Below are positions 1 through 9,023 of a stretch of 64,000 nucleotides of DNA, one piece after another. The first letter of the stretch is position 1; the number at the start of each line of letters is the position of its first letter. This stretch comes from Niallia sp052318935 (lineage in GTDB: Bacteria; Bacillota; Bacilli; Bacillales; Cytobacillaceae): the NCBI GenBank assembly GCA_052318935.1, contig JBQRKO010000001.1. The stretch is one strand, 5' to 3'. A program made the translations under genes and the position numbers. A model generated the notes under the pieces. It was not told the DNA's origin, ran no database searches, and saw only the letters and a program-made list of their open reading frames with translations.

Positions 1-1264
1 TTTGTTGTTTTAAACGAAAAAAGGCGGCAAGTGCGGCAAGTATGGTGATGCCACTTAATAAATAAAACTGAACATGATAAGCGTGTTTAATTAATAAAGC
101 CATACATGGTGGTCCGCTGGCAACACCAATAAACCGCATGGAACTATAAAGGCTTGTAATGGTTCCTTTTTCTTCTTTTTCAATGCCTTCCGTTATTAAA
201 GCATCTAATGGGGGAAGGCTTGCACCAATACCGATTCCTGAAATAGTAAGAAATGTAATGATATACGGTAATTTATTGGTGAAACTGAGGGCGATTGTTC
301 CTATAATAATAGCAATAATTGCAATGAAAGTAATCCATCTCATTACATTTTGATCTTGCTTTATTTTTTTTCCTATGATGAATGAAGTAAGACATAATGC
401 ACTTAATGGAATGGCAAGGAAAAATCCTTTTTTAATATTTTTAATGTGATATGTTTTTTCCAATACATCTGAAAAGTAAAACATTTCCGCAAATAGGATA
501 AACATAACAATGGCTCCAATAAAAAAAATAGCATATAGCCAATATTTATCCTTTTTAATTACTTCTCTTACATGTAAAATGAATTTTTTAAATGGTAAAG
601 GCTTTTTTTGATTGGCAGGTGCTTTAACAAAAAAAAGGATTAATAAAATAGAAAATAAACAGAACACTGGTATGGACATAAACGGGATAAACCAAATGAT
701 TCCAGCAAGAAATGCCCCAAATATTGGACTTAATACTTTACCAAATGTATTTGCTGTTTCAATAACACCTAATGTACTGCTGACATCTTCTTCTTTTTTA
801 AACATATCCCCAACCAATGGCAATACAATAGGAAAAGCCCCAGCTGCACCGACTCCTTGAAGTGCTCTTCCGAGAAGGATGACCCAATAGCTATTGTCCA
901 TCATCCAAGACGCTAAACCTGCAATAGCTCCTCCTATTGCAGTAATAATGAGACTTGGAATAATCACCTTTTTTCGACCGATATGATCAGATAAATAACC
1001 TGCTACAGGAATCAACAAAATGGCAACGATTGAGTAGACGGTGATAATCATACTAACTTGGAAAGAAGAAATGGATAATTTTTTTTCAATAGAAGGAAGA
1101 ACAGGGATAAGCATGCTGTTTCCAAGCGTCATCACAAGTGGGATAGACGCGATGGACAATATCGACATTTTAGAAACCTTCACCTGATCATGATTTGTTT
1201 TTTGTTTTGTTTTTTTTACACTAGAAAGATTCATTATATTTTTTTCATCATTAACATGTTCCAT
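1..1264 (-). CDS. MFS efflux transporter, partial (C-terminus off the window)
   Basis: The minus strand is open from an ATG at 1264 to the window edge, about 421 codons without a stop. The start follows a GGAGATAAACAAAA ribosome site. After a charged cytoplasmic leader of about 40 residues come repeated hydrophobic segments typical of a 12-helix major facilitator. The loop 2-3 signature GYLSDHIGRKKV is present, and a later GRALQGVGAAGAFP fits the antiporter motif of drug:H+ exporters. The likely role is proton-driven export of a small molecule across the plasma membrane; the substrate cannot be read. It is divergent from the MOSC gene. It is not closely similar to the three DHA1 paralogs further along the window. 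Confidence 0.85.
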   Translation of the reverse strand, partial: MEHVNDEKNIMNLSSVKKTKQKTNHDQVKVSKMSILSIASIPLVMTLGNSMLIPVLPSIEKKLSISSFQVSMIITVYSIVAILLIPVAGYLSDHIGRKKVIIPSLIITAIGGAIAGLASWMMDNSYWVILLGRALQGVGAAGAFPIVLPLVGDMFKKEEDVSSTLGVIETANTFGKVLSPIFGAFLAGIIWFIPFMSIPVFCLFSILLILFFVKAPANQKKPLPFKKFILHVREVIKKDKYWLYAIFFIGAIVMFILFAEMFYFSDVLEKTYHIKNIKKGFFLAIPLSALCLTSFIIGKKIKQDQNVMRWITFIAIIAIIIGTIALSFTNKLPYIITFLTISGIGIGASLPPLDALITEGIEKEEKGTITSLYSSMRFIGVASGPPCMALLIKHAYHVQFYLLSGITILAALAAFFRLKQQ

Positions 1265-1448
1265 TTTTGTTTATCTCCTTGATTTCGGTATGTTATCTTC
1301 ACTTAATATGTACGAATGGAAGGTAAATTACTAAGAAATTAAAGTGGGAAAAAATGGATCATATTAAATGTAAAACTTTTATAAACGAATATTGCACCAT
1401 AGTACATATGATAAAATGAATTATCATAAGGAAATGGAGGAAGGATTT

Positions 1449-2087
1449 TTGAATCAAATTATTGCATTAAGTGTTGGAAAACCAGAAGTTCTCTCTTGGA
1501 AAGATAAGACATATTCTACTGCCATTGGAAAAACTAAAATAGAAGAAGTAAGATTGACAGTTAATGGGTTCGAAGGGGATGGGGTTGCAAATCCAGCATT
1601 TCATGGTGGTCCTGAGCGTGCGGTTTGCTATTATCCATATGAGCATTATGAAAAATGGGAAAAAGAATATAAGGTTCATTTGTCTCCGCCGGCATTTGGC
1701 GAAAATATTTGTACAAAAGGATTTGTAGAAAAGGATACATATATTGGAGACATTTTTTCTTTAGGCAATGCCATTGTTCAAGTGACACAAGGAAGAATTC
1801 CATGCTCCACTATTTCGAAATTTAATCATATTGATACGTTTTTACCTAGAATCGTGGAAACGTGTTTTACCGGTTATTTTTTAAAAGTGCTAGAAGAGGG
1901 AACGGTTAAAACGGATTCAACCTTTACGTTAATAGAAAGACAACAACAAATTATATCTGTTTGGGACGCTACTCATTTAATATTAATAGATCGGAATAAT
2001 AAACATGAAATAGAAAAAGTCTTACAATTAGAGGCACTTGCTGTTGATTGGAAAAACAGGTTTGAGAAACTTCTGTTATTAAAATAG
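1449..2087 (+). CDS. MOSC domain protein (YiiM/YflK-like)
   Basis: A 212-residue protein. I chose the TTG at 1449 over an ATG at 1392 because GGAGGAAGG lies directly upstream of the TTG and nothing precedes the ATG. The sequence has MOSC-family features: GFEGDGVANPAFHGGPERAV near residue 50, GENI, and the conserved Cys in GRIPCSTISKF near residue 120. MOSC domains bind the molybdenum cofactor sulfur and are used in detoxifying N-hydroxylated or 6-hydroxylaminopurine-type compounds; the substrate here is unknown. The stop codon overlaps the first base of a mobile repeat whose target duplication spans it, so the insertion landed exactly at the gene end. Confidence 0.8.
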   Translation: MNQIIALSVGKPEVLSWKDKTYSTAIGKTKIEEVRLTVNGFEGDGVANPAFHGGPERAVCYYPYEHYEKWEKEYKVHLSPPAFGENICTKGFVEKDTYIGDIFSLGNAIVQVTQGRIPCSTISKFNHIDTFLPRIVETCFTGYFLKVLEEGTVKTDSTFTLIERQQQIISVWDATHLILIDRNNKHEIEKVLQLEALAVDWKNRFEKLLLLK

Positions 2088-2307
2088 GCTGTTTTCTCAA
2101 AGTTTGTTGTTATTTACGTAAAAAAATGGGAGAAGAAGTACTCAGCAGACTGAATACACGTAGACTCCTGTGGGAATGCGAGAAAGACGAGACTTAAGCA
2201 GAGCGTATGTGACGAGGAGGCTCGACGCTCGACGCTCGACGCTCGCTAAACGGACGAAGTGTATTCAGGCTGCGAATTTAAAAGCAACAATCTATACGAA
2301 AACAGCC
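2087..2307 (+). repeat. MITE-like element, family A copy 1
   Basis: A 221-bp non-coding element beginning GGCTGTTTTC and ending GAAAACAGCC. It is flanked by TTAAAATA (2079-2086) and TTTAAATA (2308-2315), an 8-bp target duplication with one mismatch. The interior holds the GC-rich motif (GACTCCTGTGGG, GACGAGGAGGCTCG) common in Bacillaceae intergenic repeats. The short sequence GACGCTC is tandemly repeated near 2223-2243. Other copies are at 2647, 17612 and, inverted, 62625. Confidence 0.85.
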
Positions 2308-2322
2308 TTTAAATAAAACCAC

Positions 2323-2351
2323 TTGACTTTTTTCGGAAAATTCATTAATAT
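2323..2351 (+). promoter_or_regulatory. Promoter of the trp leader
   Basis: TTGACT at 2323-2328 and TAATAT at 2346-2351 with a 17-bp spacer. This is a vegetative-type promoter placed just upstream of the first T-box, immediately after the mobile repeat. I see no equally good promoter between the two T-boxes. Confidence 0.55.
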
Positions 2352-2357
2352 GGTATC

Positions 2358-2637
2358 AACATAGTGATCGGCTATGACGAAGAGTAGTAACTTTTATGGA
2401 AACTATAGAGAGCTGATGGTTGGTGCAAATCAGTGTCGAAATAAAAGTGAATGGACTTCCGAGCCTCTAAACCGAAACTTTTTTAGAAGTAGGCTTTAGC
2501 GAAAGTCTCATCGTTACAAGAGACGGAAATTTTACACCATAGATGTGTATAGATTTCCTTAAAGTGAGCTTATTTTAAGCTAATGAAGGTGGCACCACGG
2601 GTTTCTCGTCCTTTTTATAGGAGAGAGCCCTTTTTGT
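2358..2637 (+). ncRNA. T-box riboswitch 1, tryptophan specifier
   Basis: T-box leader features in order are: GAAGAGTAGTAA at the stem I base, the AGAGAGCTGATGGTTGGTGCAAATCAG distal-loop region, and the specifier TGG (Trp) at 2452-2454 in the context GAA-TGG-ACTT. The T-box AAGGTGGCACCACGGG follows at 2586-2601, then a terminator stem GGGTTTCTCGTCC / GGAGAGAGCCC and a T run near 2631. Uncharged tRNA-Trp is expected to stabilise the antiterminator and allow trp transcription. It stands in tandem with a second T-box. A mobile repeat begins only about 10 bp after its terminator. Confidence 0.9.
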
Positions 2638-2646
2638 ATTTATTAA

Positions 2647-2856
2647 GGCTGTTTTCTAAAAGTTTGTAGTTTTTGAATAAAAAATAAACATAGCTAAAGC
2701 ACTGAGCAGCCGGAATACACATAGACTCCTGCGGAAAAAGCGAGAAAGTCGAGACCCCACAGGAGCATAGCGACGAGGAGGCTCGGCACTCGTCCGCGGA
2801 AAGCGAAGTGTATTCCGGCTGCGGGGTAAATAAAAACAATCTATACGAAAAGAACG
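2647..2856 (+). repeat. MITE-like element, family A copy 2 (diverged), between the two T-boxes
   Basis: A 210-bp element from GGCTGTTTTC to GAAAAGAACG, flanked by an exact 8-bp target duplication TTTATTAA (2639-2646 and 2857-2864). The interior carries the GACTCCTGCGG / GACGAGGAGGCTCGGC / CCGCGGAAAGCGAAG motif. It separates the two tryptophan T-boxes, so the leader transcript must read through it. Confidence 0.85.
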
Positions 2857-2879
2857 TTTATTAAAAACAAAATAATTAA

Positions 2880-3298
2880 AACGATGATTAAGAGTAGTAT
2901 GTTGCTATGTGTTGTTACAGAGAGTCGGTGGTTGGTGTAAACCGATACAACCAGTTAACAGAATGGACTTATGAGTGCGAACTTGAAAACCGTAGTAGAG
3001 TTCGTCGGTTTCCGCCGTTAAATGGATAGAGTATAAGAGGGTATGAAATTTTGAAGTTAGACGAGTGTCTAGCTTCAGCGCCTAACCCTTGTGAAAAATA
3101 ACCATTTGCCTCTGAAAGTAAAAAGCACTTTTTGAGTCAAATGAACATTTTTCTTCAGGACTGTACAAGGCGCTTACGCTTTTCTATTGTACTCGAAAAG
3201 AGAGAGTGTTAATGACACTCTAACGTGAGGTGGTACCGCGGTTATATAATCGTCCTCTATCTGAATCAAATTTTAGATTCCAGATAGGGGACTTTTTT
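2880..3298 (+). ncRNA. T-box riboswitch 2, tryptophan specifier, invaded by a repeat
   Basis: The second tandem T-box. Stem I includes AAGAGTAGTATG and GAGAGTCGGTGGTTGGTGTAAACCGA, with specifier TGG at 2964-2966 in GAA-TGG-ACTT. The T-box GAGGTGGTACCGCGG lies at 3227-3241. A strong terminator follows: GTCCTCTATCTGAATC pairing with GATTCCAGATAGGGGAC, then a T run near 3291. The distance from specifier to T-box is inflated by a family B hairpin repeat at 3051-3185, inserted between the stem I/II region and the antiterminator. Whether the RNA still senses tRNA-Trp is uncertain. Confidence 0.85.
3051..3185 (+). repeat. Family B hairpin repeat inside T-box 2
   Basis: About 135 bp opening GAAGTTAGACGAGTGTCTAGC, with CAGCGCCTAACCC near the 5' end and GGACTGTACAAGGCGCTTACGCTTTTC at the 3' end. 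The two ends can pair (AGCGCC with GGCGCT), giving one long hairpin. The same element, with CTCTAAAAGTAAAAAGCACTT in its middle, recurs at 17538, 18931, 19088, 39734 and 54093. Confidence 0.8.
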
Positions 3299-3305
3299 AT
3301 ATTAT

Positions 3306-3382
3306 AGGAAATTATAAACGAAACGGAGTTGTGGATAACTTATCGGTTGAGTCCGCATCCAGCTCCAGCGCCTAGCTCTTGG
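3306..3382 (+). repeat. Partial family B repeat just before trpE
   Basis: This stretch matches the start of the longer family B form at 54093: GGAAATTATAAACGAAAC, then AGTTGTGGATAACTTA, then CAGCGCCTAGCTC. It stops there, and the trpE ribosome site AAGGAGGAAAT follows within about 10 bp. It appears to be a 5' half only. Confidence 0.6.
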
Positions 3383-3404
3383 ATGAAATAAGGAGGAAAT
3401 AAAC

Positions 3405-4811
3405 ATGCAGCAAACAAAAAATCAATTGTTAATAATAGAGAAGATAGATGGAGATACATTAACACCAATCAGTATTTACCAAAGATTAAAGGGGAACAAG
3501 AGATTTTTATTAGAAAGCTCTCTTAAACATGAGAATTCGGGAAGATATTCGATTATCGGCAGTAATCCTGCTTTTGAATTAATTGGAAAAGGATCAAGTT
3601 CGGTTATTGTCCGTGGTAGTGAAAAGGAGGAAATAAAGGAAAAGGCATTATCTCTGGTAAAAAAACTATTGCCAAATCAACAGGTTGATTTGCCTTTTCA
3701 ACTTCCGATAAGTGGTGGGGCGATTGGCTATGTTGGGTATGATAATATTAGGCAATACGAGGATATCGGCGAGGAAGCAAAAGATGAAATAGGAATACCA
3801 GATGTTCATTTGATGTTTTTTGAAGATTTAGTGATTTTTGATCATTTAGAACAAACGATTTATTTAGTTGCTACTCCATTAACCGACACAACGACGGAAG
3901 AAGATTTAAAAGCGAAAATAGATAGAAGAAAGACGGAATTAACAGCACCTTTTGTAGAAGAAAAAGAAGAGGTCACGTTATCATCATTTCAACCTAGTAT
4001 TACAAAAGAGGAGTTTATTGAAAAAGTAGAAAAAGCAAAAGAGTATATTCGAGAAGGGGACATTTTTCAAGTGGTTCCGTCTCAGCGAATGTCAGCCAGC
4101 ATAAATGGCTCAGCGTTTTCTTATTATAGGAAGCTTCGCATAAAAAATCAGTCGCCTTATATGTATTTTTTAGACTTTGAAGATTATGCTGTTGTAGGAA
4201 GCTCGCCGGAAAGTTTGATAAAAACAAGCAATGGCAAAATCATTACGAATCCAATCGCAGGAACGAGACCAAGAGGAACAACACAAGAGGGAGATAAAGA
4301 ATTAGAATTAGACTTATTACAAGATGAAAAAGAGTTGGCTGAACATAAAATGCTTGTTGATTTAGCAAGAAATGATGTAGGGAAAGTAAGTCATTTCGGA
4401 AGCGTAAAAGTCGAAAAATATATAAAAGTCGAAAAATACAAGCATGTGATGCATTTAGTATCCGAAGTAAGCGGCAATTTAAAAGATAATTTTTCAAGTG
4501 TAGATGCACTCATTTCTTGTTTGCCGGCTGGAACCGTTTCAGGTGCCCCAAAAATAAGGGCGATGCAAATTATTAATGAACTAGAAGGAGTAAAAAGAGG
4601 AATTTACTCTGGAGCTGTCGGTTATTTTTCCAATAACGGAAACATGGACTTTGCATTAGCGATCCGCACAATGGTTATAAAGGATAAGACAGCGTATATT
4701 CAAGCAGGTGCAGGTATCGTCTATGATTCTGTTCCAGAAAAAGAGTATGATGAAACAATTCATAAATTAAAAGTATTCTTGGAGGGTCAACATGATTTTA
4801 TTAATCGATAA
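3405..4811 (+). CDS. trpE: Anthranilate synthase component I
   Basis: A 468-residue protein, normal for TrpE, started by ATG after AAGGAGGAAAT. It converts chorismate plus ammonia or glutamine to anthranilate, the first step of tryptophan synthesis, in the cytoplasm with TrpG. An LLESS motif near residue 37 is the usual tryptophan feedback site. The chorismate-binding domain shows GDIFQVVPSQRM, NPIAGTRPRG, AEHKMLVDLARNDVG and LPAGTVSGAPKIRAM. It is first in trpEGDCFBA, controlled by the upstream tandem tryptophan T-boxes, and overlaps trpG by 20 bp. Identity over PabB or Isochorismate synthase is secured by the operon. Confidence 0.97.
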   Translation: MQQTKNQLLIIEKIDGDTLTPISIYQRLKGNKRFLLESSLKHENSGRYSIIGSNPAFELIGKGSSSVIVRGSEKEEIKEKALSLVKKLLPNQQVDLPFQLPISGGAIGYVGYDNIRQYEDIGEEAKDEIGIPDVHLMFFEDLVIFDHLEQTIYLVATPLTDTTTEEDLKAKIDRRKTELTAPFVEEKEEVTLSSFQPSITKEEFIEKVEKAKEYIREGDIFQVVPSQRMSASINGSAFSYYRKLRIKNQSPYMYFLDFEDYAVVGSSPESLIKTSNGKIITNPIAGTRPRGTTQEGDKELELDLLQDEKELAEHKMLVDLARNDVGKVSHFGSVKVEKYIKVEKYKHVMHLVSEVSGNLKDNFSSVDALISCLPAGTVSGAPKIRAMQIINELEGVKRGIYSGAVGYFSNNGNMDFALAIRTMVIKDKTAYIQAGAGIVYDSVPEKEYDETIHKLKVFLEGQHDFINR

Positions 4812-5379
4812 TTATGATTCTTTTACGTATAATTTATTTCAGTATTTAGGAGAATTAGGAGAAGAAGTAAAAGTAGTACGAAACGACAAAATTTCCATTG
4901 AAGAAATCAGAAAAATGAATCCAGATCGAATTGTCTTGTCGCCAGGACCTGGCAGACCTGAAAATGCAGGGATTCTCATTAAGGTTATTCAGGAATTGCA
5001 TCAAGAATTTCCGATTTTAGGAATCTGTCTAGGGCATCAGGGGATAGGATATGCATTTGGCGGAGAAGTTACAAAAGCGGAAAATATTATGCACGGAAAA
5101 ACATCGTATTTAACGACAACTAATACATCGGTATTTAAAGGATTAGAAGAGCAAGTAGAAGTAATGAGATATCATTCACTCGTGATAAAAAAAGGCACGT
5201 TAGCAAAAGAGTTTGATGTTTTAGCTTATTCTGCGGACGATGAAGAAATCATGGCGATCAAGCATAAGGAATACCCGCTGTACGGCTTTCAGTTTCATCC
5301 AGAATCCGTTGGAACGGAAACTGGAAAACAACTTTTAACGAATTTTATTCAAGAAACAAGAAAGGAAGTTATCAAATGA
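4792..5379 (+). CDS. trpG: Anthranilate synthase component II (glutamine amidotransferase)
   Basis: A 195-residue class I glutamine amidotransferase that supplies ammonia to TrpE. Visible are the oxyanion segment PGPGRPENAG, the nucleophile Cys in LGICLGHQ near residue 79, and the His-Glu pair in FHPESV near residue 170. The ATG at 4792 follows GGAGGGTCAAC and lies inside the end of trpE, which couples translation of the two subunits. Its place inside the trp operon differs from B. subtilis, where the shared amidotransferase is encoded in the folate operon. The protein may still also serve PabB. Confidence 0.95.
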   Translation: MILLIDNYDSFTYNLFQYLGELGEEVKVVRNDKISIEEIRKMNPDRIVLSPGPGRPENAGILIKVIQELHQEFPILGICLGHQGIGYAFGGEVTKAENIMHGKTSYLTTTNTSVFKGLEEQVEVMRYHSLVIKKGTLAKEFDVLAYSADDEEIMAIKHKEYPLYGFQFHPESVGTETGKQLLTNFIQETRKEVIK

Positions 5380-6401
5380 AGGAATATTTGCAGAAGTTAA
5401 TGCGAAATGAATCGTTAACCGAAGAAGAAATGATTGTTGCAGCAAGACAATTATTTTCAGAAAATATTTCCGATAGTGAAATTGCTGCTTTTATTATAGG
5501 CTTAAAAATGAAAGGCGAAAAAGTTGACGAAATAGTAGGTATTGTAAAAGCAGTAAGAGAACAAACACTTCCTTTCAAAAATACGGTTACAGGATGCATC
5601 GATAATTGTGGAACTGGCGGAGATGGTTCGCAAAGCTTTAATATTAGCAGTACATCTGCTTTTGTATTGGCTGGGGCTGGAATTCCTGTTGCAAAGCATG
5701 GAAATCGCAGTATTTCTAGTAAAACAGGCAGTGCTGATGTACTGGAGCATCTTGGCATTAAACTAGACATTTCACCTGAGCAGAATGAAAAACAGCTAGA
5801 AGACATCGGCATTACTTTTTTGTTTGCCCAGCATGTACAGCCTAAAATGGGAAGAATTATGAAAGTTCGCAGAGAATTAGGCATTCCAACCATTTTTAAT
5901 TTAATCGGCCCGTTAACCAATCCGATTAATCTAGAGTCACAAGTGTTAGGTATTTACCGAAATGACTTTACAGAGTTGTTTGCAGAAGTATTGAAAAAAT
6001 TAGGAAGAAAACGGGCAGTAGTGCTTAATGGAGCAGGCAGCATGGATGAAGCATCCCTGCAAGGCGACAACGAATTGGTTATTTTAAATAACGGCAAGAT
6101 AGAAAAGAAAATTTTACATCCAAATGATGTGAATCTTCCAGTTTATACGAACGATAAAATACGTGGCGGCGATGCGAAAGAAAATGCGGACATTTTATTG
6201 CAAGTATTAAAAGGAGAAGCTGGGGCATATCGAGATACAGTTTTATTAAATGCTGGGATCGGCATCTTTGCAGCCGGAAAAGCAGACTCGATTAAACAAG
6301 GTGTACAGCTTGCGAAAGAAAGTATTGATACAGGAGCTGCTTACGGTAAATTGCAAAAACTTGTAGAGAAAAGTAAGGAATTAGAGAAAGCAGGGGTATA
6401 A
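5376..6401 (+). CDS. trpD: Anthranilate phosphoribosyltransferase
   Basis: A 341-residue protein that transfers phosphoribose from PRPP to anthranilate. The PRPP-binding loop CGTGGDGSQSFNIS is near residue 72, and KHGNRSISSKTGSADVLEHLG follows at about residue 97. The conserved NLIGPLTNP segment lies near residue 169. The start codon overlaps the trpG stop (ATGA), giving tight translational coupling. Length and motifs are normal for the family. Confidence 0.96.
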   Translation: MKEYLQKLMRNESLTEEEMIVAARQLFSENISDSEIAAFIIGLKMKGEKVDEIVGIVKAVREQTLPFKNTVTGCIDNCGTGGDGSQSFNISSTSAFVLAGAGIPVAKHGNRSISSKTGSADVLEHLGIKLDISPEQNEKQLEDIGITFLFAQHVQPKMGRIMKVRRELGIPTIFNLIGPLTNPINLESQVLGIYRNDFTELFAEVLKKLGRKRAVVLNGAGSMDEASLQGDNELVILNNGKIEKKILHPNDVNLPVYTNDKIRGGDAKENADILLQVLKGEAGAYRDTVLLNAGIGIFAAGKADSIKQGVQLAKESIDTGAAYGKLQKLVEKSKELEKAGV

Positions 6402-7177
6402 TGGGTACGATTTTAGATAAGATTATCGCAGAAAAATATGCGGTCGTTGAACAATTAAATAATAGAAAACAAGAATTAGAGACAGCTTCAAAACATAAGC
6501 AAGTATCTTTTTTAAATAAGCTAGCTGCTGCTGATACACTCTCGATTATTTCAGAGTTTAAAAGAGCATCTCCGTCTAAAGGGGATATTAATATCAATTT
6601 GGACCCGGCAGTGCAGACAAAAAACTATGAACAGTATGGTGCAGATGCTATTTCTGTCTTGACGGATACACCGTTTTTTAAAGGTAGCTTTGAAGATCTG
6701 CAAACAGTCAGATCAACGGTGGAAGTCCCGCTGCTTTGCAAAGACTTTATTATCGATCCTATTCAAATAGACTTTGCCAAGCATTATGGTGCAAACTTAA
6801 TTTTATTAATTGTTGCAGCATTAGATGATCAAAAGTTAAAAAGCCTATACGATTATGCAATAGAAAAAGACTTAGAAGTGTTGGTAGAAGTGCATAATGA
6901 GGAAGAAGCAGAGCGGGCAATTGCAATCGGCGCTCCGCTGATCGGCGTGAATAATCGTAATTTAAAAACATTTGAAGTGTCTTTGGAAACAACAGAGCGA
7001 CTTGCGCCAATGATTAAAAAAAGCGGCAGCTATTTAGTCAGTGAAAGTGGAATTGCCACGATGGATGATATACAAAGGGTTGTAGCTGCAGGAGCAAATG
7101 TGATTTTAGTAGGCGAAACATTTATGAAAAGCGCTAATTTGGAGTCTACATTAAAAGAAATGAAAGTGAAATTATAA
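6401..7177 (+). CDS. trpC: Indole-3-glycerol phosphate synthase
   Basis: A 258-residue beta/alpha-barrel enzyme that closes the ring of carboxyphenylaminodeoxyribulose phosphate to give indole-3-glycerol phosphate. The diagnostic ISEFKRASPSKG with the catalytic lysine is near residue 50. LLCKDFIID, LIGVNNRNL and the phosphate loop VSESGIAT also match. The ATG overlaps the trpD stop by one base (TAATG). TrpC is not fused to TrpF here; the next gene encodes TrpF separately. Confidence 0.96.
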   Translation: MGTILDKIIAEKYAVVEQLNNRKQELETASKHKQVSFLNKLAAADTLSIISEFKRASPSKGDININLDPAVQTKNYEQYGADAISVLTDTPFFKGSFEDLQTVRSTVEVPLLCKDFIIDPIQIDFAKHYGANLILLIVAALDDQKLKSLYDYAIEKDLEVLVEVHNEEEAERAIAIGAPLIGVNNRNLKTFEVSLETTERLAPMIKKSGSYLVSESGIATMDDIQRVVAAGANVILVGETFMKSANLESTLKEMKVKL

Positions 7178-7189
7178 GGTTGTGGAAAA

Positions 7190-7801
7190 ATGACAGCAAA
7201 AATTTGTGGGATTACGAATAAAGACGCCGCATTATGTTCCGTTAAGCATGGTGCAAAAGCGGTTGGTTTTGTTTTTGCAAAAAGCAAACGAAAAATTAGT
7301 CCGGAAGATGCAAAAGAAATTATTGCAGAATTGCCGGGAGACATATGGAAAGTCGGTGTTTTTGTGAATGAGTCAAAAGAAAACATCGACGAGATTGTCA
7401 AAGTTTCCGGCATCAATGTCATTCAGCTGCATGGCGATGAAACGAGTGAATTTGCAGCACAGTTTTCACTGCCTGTAATAAAAGCTTTTAGCATTCAATC
7501 TGAAGCAGATTTACAAACAGTTGTAGATTTTACATGTGATTATGTGCTATTGGACAGTCCGAGAGAACATTACCATGGCGGTAATGGCAAAACATTTGAT
7601 TGGAACATAATAAAAGATTATGATTTTAATGGAAAAAAAGTAATCCTGGCTGGTGGACTTCATAAGGACAACGTAGAAACAGCACTAAAAACGGTAAAGC
7701 CTTATATGGTCGATGTAAGCAGCGGTGTAGAAACAGAAGGAAAAAAAGATTTGCTGAAAATCGAAGAGTTTTTAAATAAAGTAACTGTACGTAATCAGTA
7801 A
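7190..7801 (+). CDS. trpF: Phosphoribosylanthranilate isomerase
   Basis: A 203-residue monodomain PRA isomerase catalysing the Amadori rearrangement before TrpC. The N-terminal KICGITNKDAA contains the catalytic Cys; VGVFVNE, IQLHGDE and the active-site Asp in VLLDSP near residue 124 follow. LAGGLHKDNV and DVSSGVE form the phosphate site. It begins 12 bp after trpC with the ribosome site AAGGTTGTGG. Size is typical. Confidence 0.95.
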   Translation: MTAKICGITNKDAALCSVKHGAKAVGFVFAKSKRKISPEDAKEIIAELPGDIWKVGVFVNESKENIDEIVKVSGINVIQLHGDETSEFAAQFSLPVIKAFSIQSEADLQTVVDFTCDYVLLDSPREHYHGGNGKTFDWNIIKDYDFNGKKVILAGGLHKDNVETALKTVKPYMVDVSSGVETEGKKDLLKIEEFLNKVTVRNQ

Positions 7802-7820
7802 TTAGGAGGATTTACAAATA

Positions 7821-9023
7821 ATGACAACAAACTATTCGTTTCCAGATAAAAAAGGTCATTATGGCATTTATGGTGGAAGATATGTACCAGAGACATTAAT
7901 GCATGCCGTAACAGAACTGGAAAAAGCCTATGTAGAAGCAACTAACGATCCTGACTTTCAAGCAGAGTTGGATTATTTATTAAAAGATTATGTTGGCAGA
8001 GAAACACCATTATATTTTGCAGAAAACTTAACGAAACATGCAAATGGTGCGAAAATTTATTTAAAAAGAGAAGATTTAAACCATACAGGTGCACATAAAA
8101 TCAACAACTCTATTGGGCAAGCGCTGCTGGCTAAAAGAATGGGCAAAAAGAAAGTTGTCGCAGAAACTGGCGCGGGACAGCATGGAGTTGCTACTGCAAC
8201 GGCTTGTGCACTATTAAATTTAGAATGTACGATTTTTATGGGAGAAGAAGATATTCGCAGGCAAAAATTAAATGTGTTCAGAATGGAAATGCTTGGTGCA
8301 AAAGTGGTTGGCGTTACTTCTGGAAGTGCTACATTAAAGGATGCTTGTAATGAAGCATTGCGTTATTGGGTGACGAATGTTTTAGATACTCATTATATTT
8401 TAGGCTCTGTATTAGGTCCGCATCCTTTTCCAATGATGGTCAGAGATTTCCAAAGTGTTATCGGAAAAGAATCAAAACAGCAATATTTGTTAAAAGAAAA
8501 CAAGCTTCCAGATGCAGTTGTTGCTTGCATCGGCGGGGGAAGCAATGCAATGGGCATGTTTTATCCTTTTATTGAAGACAAGGATGTAAAAATGTATGGT
8601 GTAGAAGCTTCAGGGCACGGTCTTCATACAGAAAAACATGCTGCTTCTTTAACAAAAGGAAAACCAGGTGTTCTTCATGGCTGTTATATGTATTTATTGC
8701 AGGATGAGGATGGGCAAGTCCAAGAGGCTCATTCTATTTCAGCAGGATTGGATTACCCAGGCATTGGGCCGGAGCATAGTTATTTACATGATATTGGGAG
8801 AGTGCAATATGAATCTGTCACAGATGATGAAGCATTTGAGGCATTGCAATTATTATGTAAGCTAGAAGGAATTATCCCGGCGTTGGAAAGTGCTCATGCG
8901 ATTGCCCATGTGCTTAAATTAGCTCCAACGATGCGTGAAGACGAAGGTATTGTTGTGTGTTTATCTGGAAGAGGAGATAAAGATGTGAACACGGTAATGG
9001 AAAAAATGGGAGTGAACGAATAA
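7821..9023 (+). CDS. trpB: Tryptophan synthase beta subunit
   Basis: A 400-residue PLP enzyme joining indole and serine to make tryptophan. The Schiff-base lysine is in HTGAHKINN near residue 91. ETGAGQHGVA binds the serine carboxylate and CIGGGSNAMG holds the cofactor phosphate near residue 235. The ATG follows TTAGGAGGATTTACAAATA. The stop overlaps the trpA start (TAATGA), as usual for subunits that form an alpha2-beta2 complex with an indole tunnel. Confidence 0.97.
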   Translation: MTTNYSFPDKKGHYGIYGGRYVPETLMHAVTELEKAYVEATNDPDFQAELDYLLKDYVGRETPLYFAENLTKHANGAKIYLKREDLNHTGAHKINNSIGQALLAKRMGKKKVVAETGAGQHGVATATACALLNLECTIFMGEEDIRRQKLNVFRMEMLGAKVVGVTSGSATLKDACNEALRYWVTNVLDTHYILGSVLGPHPFPMMVRDFQSVIGKESKQQYLLKENKLPDAVVACIGGGSNAMGMFYPFIEDKDVKMYGVEASGHGLHTEKHAASLTKGKPGVLHGCYMYLLQDEDGQVQEAHSISAGLDYPGIGPEHSYLHDIGRVQYESVTDDEAFEALQLLCKLEGIIPALESAHAIAHVLKLAPTMREDEGIVVCLSGRGDKDVNTVMEKMGVNE

